A stretch of 64,000 nucleotides of DNA. Origin: Candidatus Rubrimentiphilum sp. GTDB lineage: Bacteria; Vulcanimicrobiota; Vulcanimicrobiia; Vulcanimicrobiales; Vulcanimicrobiaceae. The notes beneath the pieces are model-generated. The model was given only the letters and a program-made list of their open reading frames with translations, ran no database searches and had not been told where the DNA came from. The position numbers and the translations under genes are program-made. Positions within the stretch are counted from its first letter, which is position 1; every line of letters starts with the position of its first letter. Where the stretch lies: contig DASTDE010000001.1 in NCBI GenBank assembly GCA_035710515.1, positions 124,001 to 188,000 of the forward strand, written 5' to 3'. Positions 34,076 through 40,563 of this stretch are shown one piece after another.

Positions 34076-34930
34076 ATGCGCTACACACGAACCGTCCTCA
34101 TCGCCGTCCTCATCGCCGCCGAGGTTTTTATCGCGAGCGTCATCGTGGTCTCGGCCGGCGGCCTCAAGACGTTTTCGGACGCCGGGAACGCCCGCGATTT
34201 CAACTACACTCCCTATTCGCTGCCGGCGGTTGCGGTTGGTTCGCGTCCGCATGTGGTGATCGACGACCCGGATTCGCGCGTCGTCGTCACGCCGTCCACC
34301 GACGGCCAGGTCCACATCACCGACGCTACCAGCATCGGCGGCTGGGGCTGGGGTTCGCGTCCGCAACATCTGCAAGTGCGCAAGACTGCGGACGGAGTTG
34401 TCATCGCACGGCCCACGATAGCAAATCGCGTCATCATTTTCGGCTTTGAATCGAGCCGCACAGAAGTCGCTGTGCCGGCGGATGCAGTGCTTGAGATCAC
34501 GCATGCCGGCGGCGCCGACGTGAGCGATCTCACGGGCACGATCAACGTCCATTCCGACGACGGACACATTGCGGCTACGAATGTCAAGAGCGTCGACGTC
34601 GCACTGACCACGGACGACGGACACATTACTCTGGACAACGTCGACGCGGACAAGCTCGCGGTCTCCACGCAGGACGGTTCTATCCGGGCTTCGTCGCTGC
34701 GCGTTCGCCAGGGCAGCGCGCATACCGGTGACGGTTCGGTCACGCTGGCATTTGCGGACGCGGGAGATCTTACGCTGCAGGCGCGCACCGGCGACGGCAG
34801 CATCAGAATTAACGGAGCGCGGCAAGGCGACTCGCCGCTGCGCGACTACAAACTTGGAAACGGCGGCGGTTCGCTGGACGTCTCAACGGAAGACGGCAGC
34901 ATCCGCGTTTACACGAACGGAGCGAATTAA
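34076..34930 (+). CDS. DUF4097-like putative adhesin
   Basis: 284 aa. One N-terminal membrane anchor/signal (RTVLIAVLIAAEVFIASVIVVSA), then from residue ~60 a run of short beta rungs built on D-D/G-H motifs: INVHSDDGHIAATNVKS, VDVALTTDDGHITLDNVDA, LAVSTQDGSIRASSL, SAHTGDGSVTLAF, LQARTGDGSIRINGA, LDVSTEDGSIRVYTN. This T-x-D-G-S-I repeat is the DUF4097 / adhesin solenoid pattern. Divergent from the ECF sigma gene; immediately followed by a DUF6249 protein. Confidence 0.82.
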   Translation: MRYTRTVLIAVLIAAEVFIASVIVVSAGGLKTFSDAGNARDFNYTPYSLPAVAVGSRPHVVIDDPDSRVVVTPSTDGQVHITDATSIGGWGWGSRPQHLQVRKTADGVVIARPTIANRVIIFGFESSRTEVAVPADAVLEITHAGGADVSDLTGTINVHSDDGHIAATNVKSVDVALTTDDGHITLDNVDADKLAVSTQDGSIRASSLRVRQGSAHTGDGSVTLAFADAGDLTLQARTGDGSIRINGARQGDSPLRDYKLGNGGGSLDVSTEDGSIRVYTNGAN

Positions 34931-35479
34931 ATGCAGTTCTCTGAATCTTTTGTCGCGGTCATCGCGATTCTCGTCGTCTTCGGAATGCCGCTCGCATTCG
35001 CAATGTCGCACCGTTGGTGGTCGCATCAAGAACGGCTGGAAATGATTAAGCGCGGAATGCCGCCGCCGCTCGATCCGCGCGAGGCGCGGCGAGCCGAACG
35101 TGCCGGCTATAATTACGCGAGTTACGCTTCCAACGACCCGAACTCGTGCTACTATCCCGATCGCATGTTGCGCAAAGGCGTGACGGTGGCAATGGTCGGT
35201 TTGGCGCTGTTGATCGGTCTGTCGTTTATCAATCCAGGACGTCCGGGACCGTGGCTCCTGGGCGGATTGATTCCGCTGTTCGTGGGCCTTGCGCAGATTA
35301 TTTTGGCGTTGATGTCGGGCGCAAACTTCGGCGGGTGGACGCTTCAGGGGCCGCAGCCGGTGCAGCGTGGCACCATGCCGGGACAGACGCCGGCGCCTCC
35401 GCCCGGACCCTACGCTTGGCGGCCAGGACAAACGACGGAGCTCGAACCGCCCGTCCGTCCGCCTGACATAAGGCAGTAG
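34931..35479 (+). CDS. DUF6249-like membrane protein
   Basis: 182 aa. First membrane helix at residues ~8-25, then the cytoplasmic block HRWWSHQERLEMIKRGMPPPLD, which is the typical DUF6249 motif in operons with ECF sigma factors. A pair of C-terminal membrane helices (about 85-102, 108-130) follows, then a Pro/Gly-rich tail. It starts directly after the stop of the DUF4097-like gene (TAAATG), so both are one transcript ending at the terminator at 35488. Confidence 0.75.
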   Translation: MQFSESFVAVIAILVVFGMPLAFAMSHRWWSHQERLEMIKRGMPPPLDPREARRAERAGYNYASYASNDPNSCYYPDRMLRKGVTVAMVGLALLIGLSFINPGRPGPWLLGGLIPLFVGLAQIILALMSGANFGGWTLQGPQPVQRGTMPGQTPAPPPGPYAWRPGQTTELEPPVRPPDIRQ

Positions 35480-35487
35480 ATAAAGGA

Positions 35488-35516
35488 AGAACCGCCGGCA
35501 AGCCGGCGGTTCTTTT
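35488..35516 (+). terminator. Strong intrinsic terminator
   Basis: A 12-bp stem (AGAACCGCCGGC/GCCGGCGGTTCT, with a tetraloop if the last pair opens) followed by TTT. It ends the DUF4097-DUF6249 transcript and, being symmetrical, also the convergent 46-aa peptide gene. Confidence 0.85.
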
Positions 35517-35534
35517 GTAAGTTAGCCTGTGGCT

Positions 35535-35675
35535 TTACTTACAGGATACCAGGGCGATTGCCCATCCAGCCGCAGTTCTCGTCCGGACGAGGTAACCGTC
35601 AGACGTCCGGTCGTAAACCTGGTAGCCCGCTCTTAGCGCGTCGGCTAGCGATTTGAAGACCATAAGACCTGCCAT
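35535..35675 (-). CDS. Small basic protein, 46 aa
   Basis: The ATG at 35675 has an ideal ribosome-binding site (AAAGGAGGG, about 8 nt spacing). The peptide is MAGLMVFKSLADALRAGYQV then YDRT, a TxDGYLVRTRTA beta hairpin-like part and WAIALVSCK. It carries its own promoter (35703-35731) and is bounded by the strong terminator on the other side, so it is a complete, monocistronic small gene. The FKSLADALRAGYQVYDRTSDGYLVR layout looks like a compact helix-beta fold. No family recognised. Confidence 0.72.
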   Translation of the reverse strand: MAGLMVFKSLADALRAGYQVYDRTSDGYLVRTRTAAGWAIALVSCK

Positions 35676-35702
35676 ACCTGGACCCTCCTTTCTTTTTTTC
35701 GT

Positions 35703-35731
35703 TCTATACCCTATAACGGCTTTTGTCGCAA
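35703..35731 (-). promoter_or_regulatory. Promoter of the 46-aa peptide gene
   Basis: On the minus strand TTGCGA (-35, 35731-35726) and TATAGA (-10, 35708-35703) are separated by exactly 17 nt. A transcript would begin about 20 nt before the ribosome-binding site. Confidence 0.65.
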
Positions 35732-35813
35732 GTGGGTTCAGTCAAACGTCGCAATTTTGATTAAATATTCTGTAACGGGAGTATGTCCGGGCGGTTGCGA
35801 GAATGGTGCCGCG

Positions 35814-36626
35814 ATGCCCAACGGGCCATCGGTACGTGATGTCCGCGTGCTCGATCGCACAGAACTTGCGCCCGGCGTAGTCCTCCTTGGTTTTTACGCT
35901 CCGGAGCTCGTTGCCGTGACTCGGCCGGGCCAGTTCGTCATGGCAATACCGCCAAGCGGCGAACGCGCCGCGACGGCGCTCGCCATCTATGAGGCGCAAG
36001 GAGAGCGCGCGAGTTTGCTGTTTTTCATCTGCGGCGCGCGGACGCGTGAATTGGCCGAATTACGAACGGGCGACACGCTTTCAATCACCGGTCCTTTGGG
36101 CAACGGTTTCGACGTGAATGGCGCGCGCAACGTTGCAATTGTAGCCGGCGGCGTGGGCATCGCATCGGTATTGCTTCCTGCGCAAATGCTAATCGAACAA
36201 GGCGCGCGCGTGCGGTTGTTTTACGGCGCGCGCAGCGAAAACTTCTTGGTCGATCGCGAGCGTTTCGAACGCGCCGGTTGCGAGCTCTGCTGCGCGACCG
36301 ACGACGGATCGTTCGGTCACGCCGGATTCATCACCGAACTGCTCGCCGCTGCGGAAGACAAACCGGATCTCATCATCGCCTGCGGTCCGTCGCCCATGCT
36401 GCGCGCCACTGCGTTTGTTGCATCGGAGCTCGGCGTGCGTGCGCAGCTTTCGCTGGAAGAGACATTCGCGTGCGGAGTCGGCGGCTGTTGGGGCTGCGTC
36501 GTTCCATTGGATCGCAAGAGTTCACAAGCGCCGAGATTTCCCGCGCCGGCGAACGGCGGCGACTTCGTTTACGCGCGCGTCTGCAAGGAAGGCCCAGTCT
36601 TCTGGGCCCACGAGCTGAGATGGTAG
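35814..36626 (+). CDS. pyrK: Dihydroorotate dehydrogenase electron-transfer subunit
   Basis: 270 aa, FAD/NAD and [2Fe-2S] subunit of type 1B DHODH. FAD site RPGQFVMAIPP, NAD-binding AIVAGGVGIASVLLPAQML, and the iron-sulfur cysteines in TFACGVGGCWGCVVP plus CKEGPVF. The start at the ATG of 35814 is chosen; a TTG 19 codons upstream is possible. Two to four bp further on lies a structured leader before pyrD. Feeds electrons from DHODH (PyrD) to NAD in pyrimidine synthesis. Confidence 0.93.
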   Translation: MPNGPSVRDVRVLDRTELAPGVVLLGFYAPELVAVTRPGQFVMAIPPSGERAATALAIYEAQGERASLLFFICGARTRELAELRTGDTLSITGPLGNGFDVNGARNVAIVAGGVGIASVLLPAQMLIEQGARVRLFYGARSENFLVDRERFERAGCELCCATDDGSFGHAGFITELLAAAEDKPDLIIACGPSPMLRATAFVASELGVRAQLSLEETFACGVGGCWGCVVPLDRKSSQAPRFPAPANGGDFVYARVCKEGPVFWAHELRW

Positions 36627-36709
36627 CGCTCGCCCTTTACCGACGCTCGCTTTTTGCATGGTTAATCGCTCGGCCGGCAAAGGGCTCGCAAGACATTAAC
36701 GATATCGAG
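36627..36709 (+). promoter_or_regulatory. Leader region between pyrK and pyrD, first imperfect hairpin
   Basis: GCTCGCCCTTTACCGAC (from about 36628) can pair with GCCGGCAAAGGGCTCGC (from about 36673) at 13 of 17 positions. The loop holds GGTTAATCG (36660-36668), an exact complement of CGATTAACC in the loop of the second hairpin, allowing an alternative pairing. Confidence 0.45.
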
Positions 36710-36713
36710 ACGT

Positions 36714-36792
36714 GGCTTCCGTACGCGGCACATGCCGCCCGAACGATTAACCTGCGAACAAGTGAGGGTGGCATGTGCCGCGTCGGGAAGCC
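36714..36792 (+). promoter_or_regulatory. Long hairpin enclosing the pyrD ribosome-binding site
   Basis: The arm at 36714-36740 (GGCTTCC ... GCCGCCC) pairs with 36766-36792 (GGGTGGC ... GGAAGCC): 24 Watson-Crick pairs, one G-U, two mismatches, and a 25-nt loop (36741-36765). The right arm contains GGGAAG (36785-36790), the only candidate Shine-Dalgarno site for the pyrD ATG at 36796, so the folded form would block translation. Confidence 0.7.
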
Positions 36793-36795
36793 GCT

Positions 36796-37758
36796 ATGAG
36801 CCGCGGCTCCGTCGATCTATCGGTAACGATTGGCTCATTGCAGCTGCCGTATCCGACGCTCATGGCGAGCGGGTGCTATGGATCGGGCGAGGAGTTCGAA
36901 CCGTTTGTGGACCTCGCGCAGATCGGCGCGGTCGTTTTGAAGAGCGTTACGCGGGCGCCGCGGCTGGGCAACCCGATGCCGCGGCTGGTGGCGACTCCGG
37001 CCGGCATGCTCAATGCGATCGGACTACAGAATCCGGGCATCGACTGGTATCTCGAGCACGAGGTGGCCAAGTTCGCGAAGCGGCCGTCCGCGGTGATCGG
37101 CAGCGTGGCGGCGTTTTCGGTGGACGATTACGCCTACGTCACCGAACGGCTGGCGGCGCGCGACGAAATCGCGGCGATCGAACTCAACATTTCGTGTCCC
37201 AACGTCGCTTCGGAGGGCGAAACATTCGCCTGCGATCCGGATCTGACGGCCAAGGTCGTACGCGCGGTGCGAGGCGTTACCGGGAAGACGCTGATCGTCA
37301 AACTCTCGCCAAACGTCACCGACCTGGCGGCCATCGCCGCCTCGGCGGAGGCCGCGGGCGCCGACGCGTTGGCGGTCATCAACACCTTGCGTGGAATGTC
37401 CATCGACGTGAACGCTTGGAAGCCGCGTCTCGGAAACGTTACCGGGGGGCTCTCGGGGCCGGCTATCCGGCCCGTCGCCGTGCTGGCAGTCTACGAGGCC
37501 GCGCGCGCGGTTGCGATTCCGATTATCGGGCAGGGCGGAATCGAAACCATCAGCGACGCGCTCGAATTCTTTCTCGCGGGCGCGAGCGCGATCGCAATCG
37601 GTACGGCGAACTTCACCGATCCGCGCATTCCGGTCCGGATCGTGGACGAGCTGCGAGACTATCTGACTGCTCGCGGGCACAGTTCGTTGAGCGAGATCGT
37701 CGGTAAGGCGAACGTCGGGTTTGCGACGCCGTTTCAATATGAAGGCGGCGAAGGATAA
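36796..37758 (+). CDS. pyrD: Dihydroorotate dehydrogenase, type 1B catalytic subunit
   Basis: 320 aa, flavin-dependent oxidation of dihydroorotate to orotate. Signatures: NPMPRLVATPAGMLNAIGLQNPG, the catalytic-base Cys in IELNISCPNVASEG, KTLIVKLSPNVTDLA, the INTLRGMSIDVNAWKPRLGNVTGGLSGPAI block, and IGQGGIETISDALEFFLAGASAIAIGTANF. Type 1B because of the Cys base and the adjoining PyrK. Start ATG 36796 (MSRGSVDLSVTIG); an ATG seven codons upstream falls inside the hairpin arm. The stop overlaps the pyrF start (TAATG). Confidence 0.95.
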   Translation: MSRGSVDLSVTIGSLQLPYPTLMASGCYGSGEEFEPFVDLAQIGAVVLKSVTRAPRLGNPMPRLVATPAGMLNAIGLQNPGIDWYLEHEVAKFAKRPSAVIGSVAAFSVDDYAYVTERLAARDEIAAIELNISCPNVASEGETFACDPDLTAKVVRAVRGVTGKTLIVKLSPNVTDLAAIAASAEAAGADALAVINTLRGMSIDVNAWKPRLGNVTGGLSGPAIRPVAVLAVYEAARAVAIPIIGQGGIETISDALEFFLAGASAIAIGTANFTDPRIPVRIVDELRDYLTARGHSSLSEIVGKANVGFATPFQYEGGEG

Positions 37759-38459
37759 TGGCGCAACTCGTGGTGGCCTTGGACGTCCCGACCGCCGGCC
37801 ACGCCGAGCGCCTTATAGACGAACTGTACGAACTCGACGTGCTTTTCAAAGTCGGACTCGAGGCGCTCTACGGATACGGCGACCGCATCTTCGCGCACAT
37901 GGCGGCGCGCGACGTCCGGCACTTCATCGATGCAAAACTGCACGACATACCGCGCACGGCCGGTGCCGCCGCGCGGCAGCTGGTGCGCCCGGGCACGCAC
38001 ATCATCAACGTGCACGCGATCGGTGGAAACGACATGATGCGCGCGGTCGTCGACGCAGCGGGTGAACGCGCGGACGAACTCGGCATAACTGAGCCGCACG
38101 TTTTTGCCGTCACCATGCTCACGAGCATCGGCGCGGAAGATCTCAACGAATTGGGGTTTCATGGCGGAATAGGCGAGAACACCATGCGCCTCTCCGCACT
38201 CGCACGTGACGCGGGATGCAGCGGCGTGGTCTGCAGCGCGCACGAAGTGCGCGACCTCAAACGCTATTTCGGCGAGGATTTTCTGACGCTCACTCCCGGA
38301 ATTCGTCCCGGCGGCGCCGTGCACGGCGATCAGAAGCGCGTGACCACGCCGGCCGAAGCGGTCGCCGCTGGCGCCGATTATCTGGTGGTTGGCCGGCCGA
38401 TTACCGAAGCGTCCGAGCCGCTCGAGGCCGCCAAAGCCATCCTCGAAGAGATGCGTTGA
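37758..38459 (+). CDS. pyrF: Orotidine 5'-phosphate decarboxylase
   Basis: 233 aa, converts OMP to UMP. The N-terminal strand VVALDVPT, then KVGLEALYGYG, the catalytic DAKLHDIPRTAGAAARQL (the DxKxxDI motif with Lys and two Asp), TPGIRPGG and DQKRVTTPAEAVAAGADYLVVGRPIT (phosphate site Arg in GRPIT). Overlaps pyrD by 1 bp and pyrE by 4 bp, placing the last enzymes of UMP synthesis in one translational unit. Confidence 0.96.
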   Translation: MAQLVVALDVPTAGHAERLIDELYELDVLFKVGLEALYGYGDRIFAHMAARDVRHFIDAKLHDIPRTAGAAARQLVRPGTHIINVHAIGGNDMMRAVVDAAGERADELGITEPHVFAVTMLTSIGAEDLNELGFHGGIGENTMRLSALARDAGCSGVVCSAHEVRDLKRYFGEDFLTLTPGIRPGGAVHGDQKRVTTPAEAVAAGADYLVVGRPITEASEPLEAAKAILEEMR

Positions 38460-39019
38460 CGCTGGACCTGGAGCGCGAGCTTCGCGAACGCGGCGCGCTG
38501 CTCGACGGTCATTTCCGTCTGAGTTCGGGGCGTCACAGCAATCGCTTCATTCAGAAGTTTCGCATTCTGGAAGATCCCCGGCTGGTCGAACCGTTGGCGC
38601 GACGCATTGCCGATGCGTTTGCCGCAACGCGTCCGACCGTCGTGCTGAGCGCCGCGGTCGGCGGAATCATCTTGGGTTACGAAGTTGCGCGCGCACTTGG
38701 CGTGAAGGCGATATTCGCGGAAAAGGAGGCCGGCACGGCCGTCTTGCGCCGCGGATTTGCGCTGACGCCGTCGGATCGCGTGCTTGTGGTTGAGGACGTG
38801 ATCACGACCGGCGGTTCGGTTCAGGAGATCCTAGCGATCGCCCGCGCGAGCGGCGCGGAGATAGTCGGCGTCGGCGCGATTGTGCGGCGAGGCGATGCCG
38901 ATTTCAGCGTGCCGGCGGTCGCGCTGCTCGAGATGCCGATCGTCTCCTACGACCAGGCCGCGTGTCCGCAGTGCCGGGCCGGCGAGCCTATCGCCGATCC
39001 CGGATCGCGCCGCAGCTAG
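38456..39019 (+). CDS. pyrE: Orotate phosphoribosyltransferase
   Basis: 187 aa. Starts at a TTG (38456) that overlaps the pyrF TGA, giving TLDLERELRERGALLDGHFRLSSGRHSN. The PRPP-binding signature is VLVVEDVITTGGSVQE (residues ~98-113); the mobile loop is AEKEAGTAVLRR with a Lys. Adds the ribose phosphate to orotate, feeding OMP to PyrF. Confidence 0.95.
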   Translation: MTLDLERELRERGALLDGHFRLSSGRHSNRFIQKFRILEDPRLVEPLARRIADAFAATRPTVVLSAAVGGIILGYEVARALGVKAIFAEKEAGTAVLRRGFALTPSDRVLVVEDVITTGGSVQEILAIARASGAEIVGVGAIVRRGDADFSVPAVALLEMPIVSYDQAACPQCRAGEPIADPGSRRS

Positions 39020-39053
39020 GAACCTGCACAGGGCAAGCGTAGTAGGTGATCGA

Positions 39054-40181
39054 GTGATTCAGAGTACCGCGAGTCCTACGAACTGGCGTCGCATCGCCAT
39101 TGTTGCCGGCGTTCTCATCCTTTTTGCGCTGGCGCTGTGGTTTGCCGCACGGATTCCCAAGACGATCACGATCTTCGTCATTGCGGCGTTCCTCGCGTCC
39201 GCAGTTCACCCAATCTCCAAGAAACTCGAGCAGCGGCGGGTTCCGCGCCCGCTCGCCATTACGATCGTCTTTACGGTGCTGCTGGTGGTCGTAGTCGTCG
39301 GCATCGTCGTCGTCATGCCGATGTTGTTCGCGCAATCGCAGGTGCTGCTCAACAGCACGCCGGGTTACATTCAACAGGCTGAAAAGTGGACCATCGATCT
39401 GCAAGCGATGGTCAAACAGCGCTTTCCGAGTGTAAATATTCCGACCCAGGTGTTCAACGTGCAGCAATTTAGCGTCGACAAGGTGACGGCTATATTTACC
39501 ACGGGGCTAGCTTCGGTCGGAGCGATGGCCCTCAACGTTGCCACGGCCGCGTTCATCGCTATCTCCGCTTTAATCTTATCGGTCTTCATGCTGCTCAACC
39601 AGAACCAGTTGGCGCAAGGATTTGCAGCGCTCTTTCCGACCCGGCGGCGCCAGACCGCGCTGACTCTAGCGAGCCAGGCGGCGCACGTTTTTGGCAGCTA
39701 CATCTCCGGCGAAGTGATCGTCTGCACCATCACCGGCGTCGTCATCGCTGCGATAACGGCGATCTTCGGTTTCAAGTTCGCGCTGCTCTTCGGGTTGATC
39801 TGCGCCATCTCGTACGCGGTGCCGATCGTCGGCATGATCGCCGCGCATCTCGCGGGTCTTGTTCTGGCCGCACCGCAGGGCGTCGGCATGATCGTCTGGG
39901 TTGAAGTCGTGACGTTCATCGTCGCGCGCATCAGCGACAATGTTCTCGTGCCGAAGATCATGGGCGAGAGCATCGGCGTCTCGCCTATCGGCGTCATGTT
40001 TGCGGTCTTTGCCGGCGGCGAGCTCTTTGGGCTGCCGGGTTTGATACTTGGAATTCCGGCTGCCGCGCTCCTCAAGCTTATCTGGGGATACTTCATCGGT
40101 CCGTGGCTGCACGCGCAGATCGAGTTCGCCGATCTGGCCACGCCGTTGCCCGCAGCTTCCCCGCCGCCGCCTCCGACTTGA
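39054..40181 (+). CDS. AI-2E family transporter / PerM-like permease
   Basis: 375 aa from the GTG at 39054. Membrane helices occur in the usual pattern of the family: two at the start (IAIVAGVLILFALALWFAARIP; TIFVIAAFLASAVHP), the conserved PRPLAITIVFTVLL, then a long extracytoplasmic helix region (residues ~105-150), then a C-terminal cluster with SYISGEVIVCTITGVVIAAI, FGLICAISYAVPIVGMI and VLVPKIMGESIGVSPIGVMFAV. Pro-rich tail. Family members export various solutes; the substrate is unknown. The last bases overlap a TTG start of the next gene. Confidence 0.88.
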   Translation: MIQSTASPTNWRRIAIVAGVLILFALALWFAARIPKTITIFVIAAFLASAVHPISKKLEQRRVPRPLAITIVFTVLLVVVVVGIVVVMPMLFAQSQVLLNSTPGYIQQAEKWTIDLQAMVKQRFPSVNIPTQVFNVQQFSVDKVTAIFTTGLASVGAMALNVATAAFIAISALILSVFMLLNQNQLAQGFAALFPTRRRQTALTLASQAAHVFGSYISGEVIVCTITGVVIAAITAIFGFKFALLFGLICAISYAVPIVGMIAAHLAGLVLAAPQGVGMIVWVEVVTFIVARISDNVLVPKIMGESIGVSPIGVMFAVFAGGELFGLPGLILGIPAAALLKLIWGYFIGPWLHAQIEFADLATPLPAASPPPPPT

Positions 40182-40489
40182 CGAAGCAATTCGTTTCTGA
40201 GCCGCTGCGCGCACTAAGCGAATCGTTTGATGCGGGAGCGATGGTTCAGGGCGAGCCCGGCCTGCCTTCGGCCTTTGAGTGGCGCGCCGAGACGCTGGAA
40301 ATAAAAGCCGTTCTCAAGGTGTGGCGTTCGACCAAAGAAGATCGCGGCGATAATTATCTGGCCCGGCACTGGTATGAAATAGAAACAACCGACGGCCGGC
40401 ACTGCACGATCTATTTCGATCGCCAAGCCAAAGCAGGCAAACACCGCTGGTGGCTCTACACTGTGTCTCCTGACGCTTTGTCATCCTGA
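40178..40489 (+). CDS. DUF6504 family protein
   Basis: 103 aa from a TTG (40178) that overlaps the previous TGA (TTGA). It has FVSEPLRALSESFDAG, PSAFEWRAETLEIKAVLKVWR, and HWYEIETTDGRHCTIYFDRQAKAGKHRWWLYTV, the layout of DUF6504. The final residues and the stop codon (LSS*, from TTGTCATCCTGA) are encoded by the dispersed repeat, so the original end was probably remade by repeat insertion. Confidence 0.8.
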   Translation: MTKQFVSEPLRALSESFDAGAMVQGEPGLPSAFEWRAETLEIKAVLKVWRSTKEDRGDNYLARHWYEIETTDGRHCTIYFDRQAKAGKHRWWLYTVSPDALSS

Positions 40490-40562
40490 GGTATCGGGTT
40501 GTCATCCTGAGGTATCGGGTTGTCATGGTGAGGTATCGAACCACCCCGAGGTAACGAGGGGC
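40478..40562. repeat. Tandem dispersed repeat, three to four units
   Basis: Units of 21 nt: TTGTCATCCTGAGGTATCGG twice, then TTGTCATGGTGAGGTATCGA, and a degenerate CCCCGAGGTAACGAGGGG. Lies between convergent DUF6504 and argS. The first unit supplies the DUF6504 stop codon, and the last ends at the argS stop. Confidence 0.85.
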
Positions 40563-40563
40563 C

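Noticed and set aside
40478-40562. Tandem 21-nt units that could be taken for a CRISPR array
   Set aside because: Units are contiguous with no spacers and no cas genes nearby; they belong to the dispersed repeat family.
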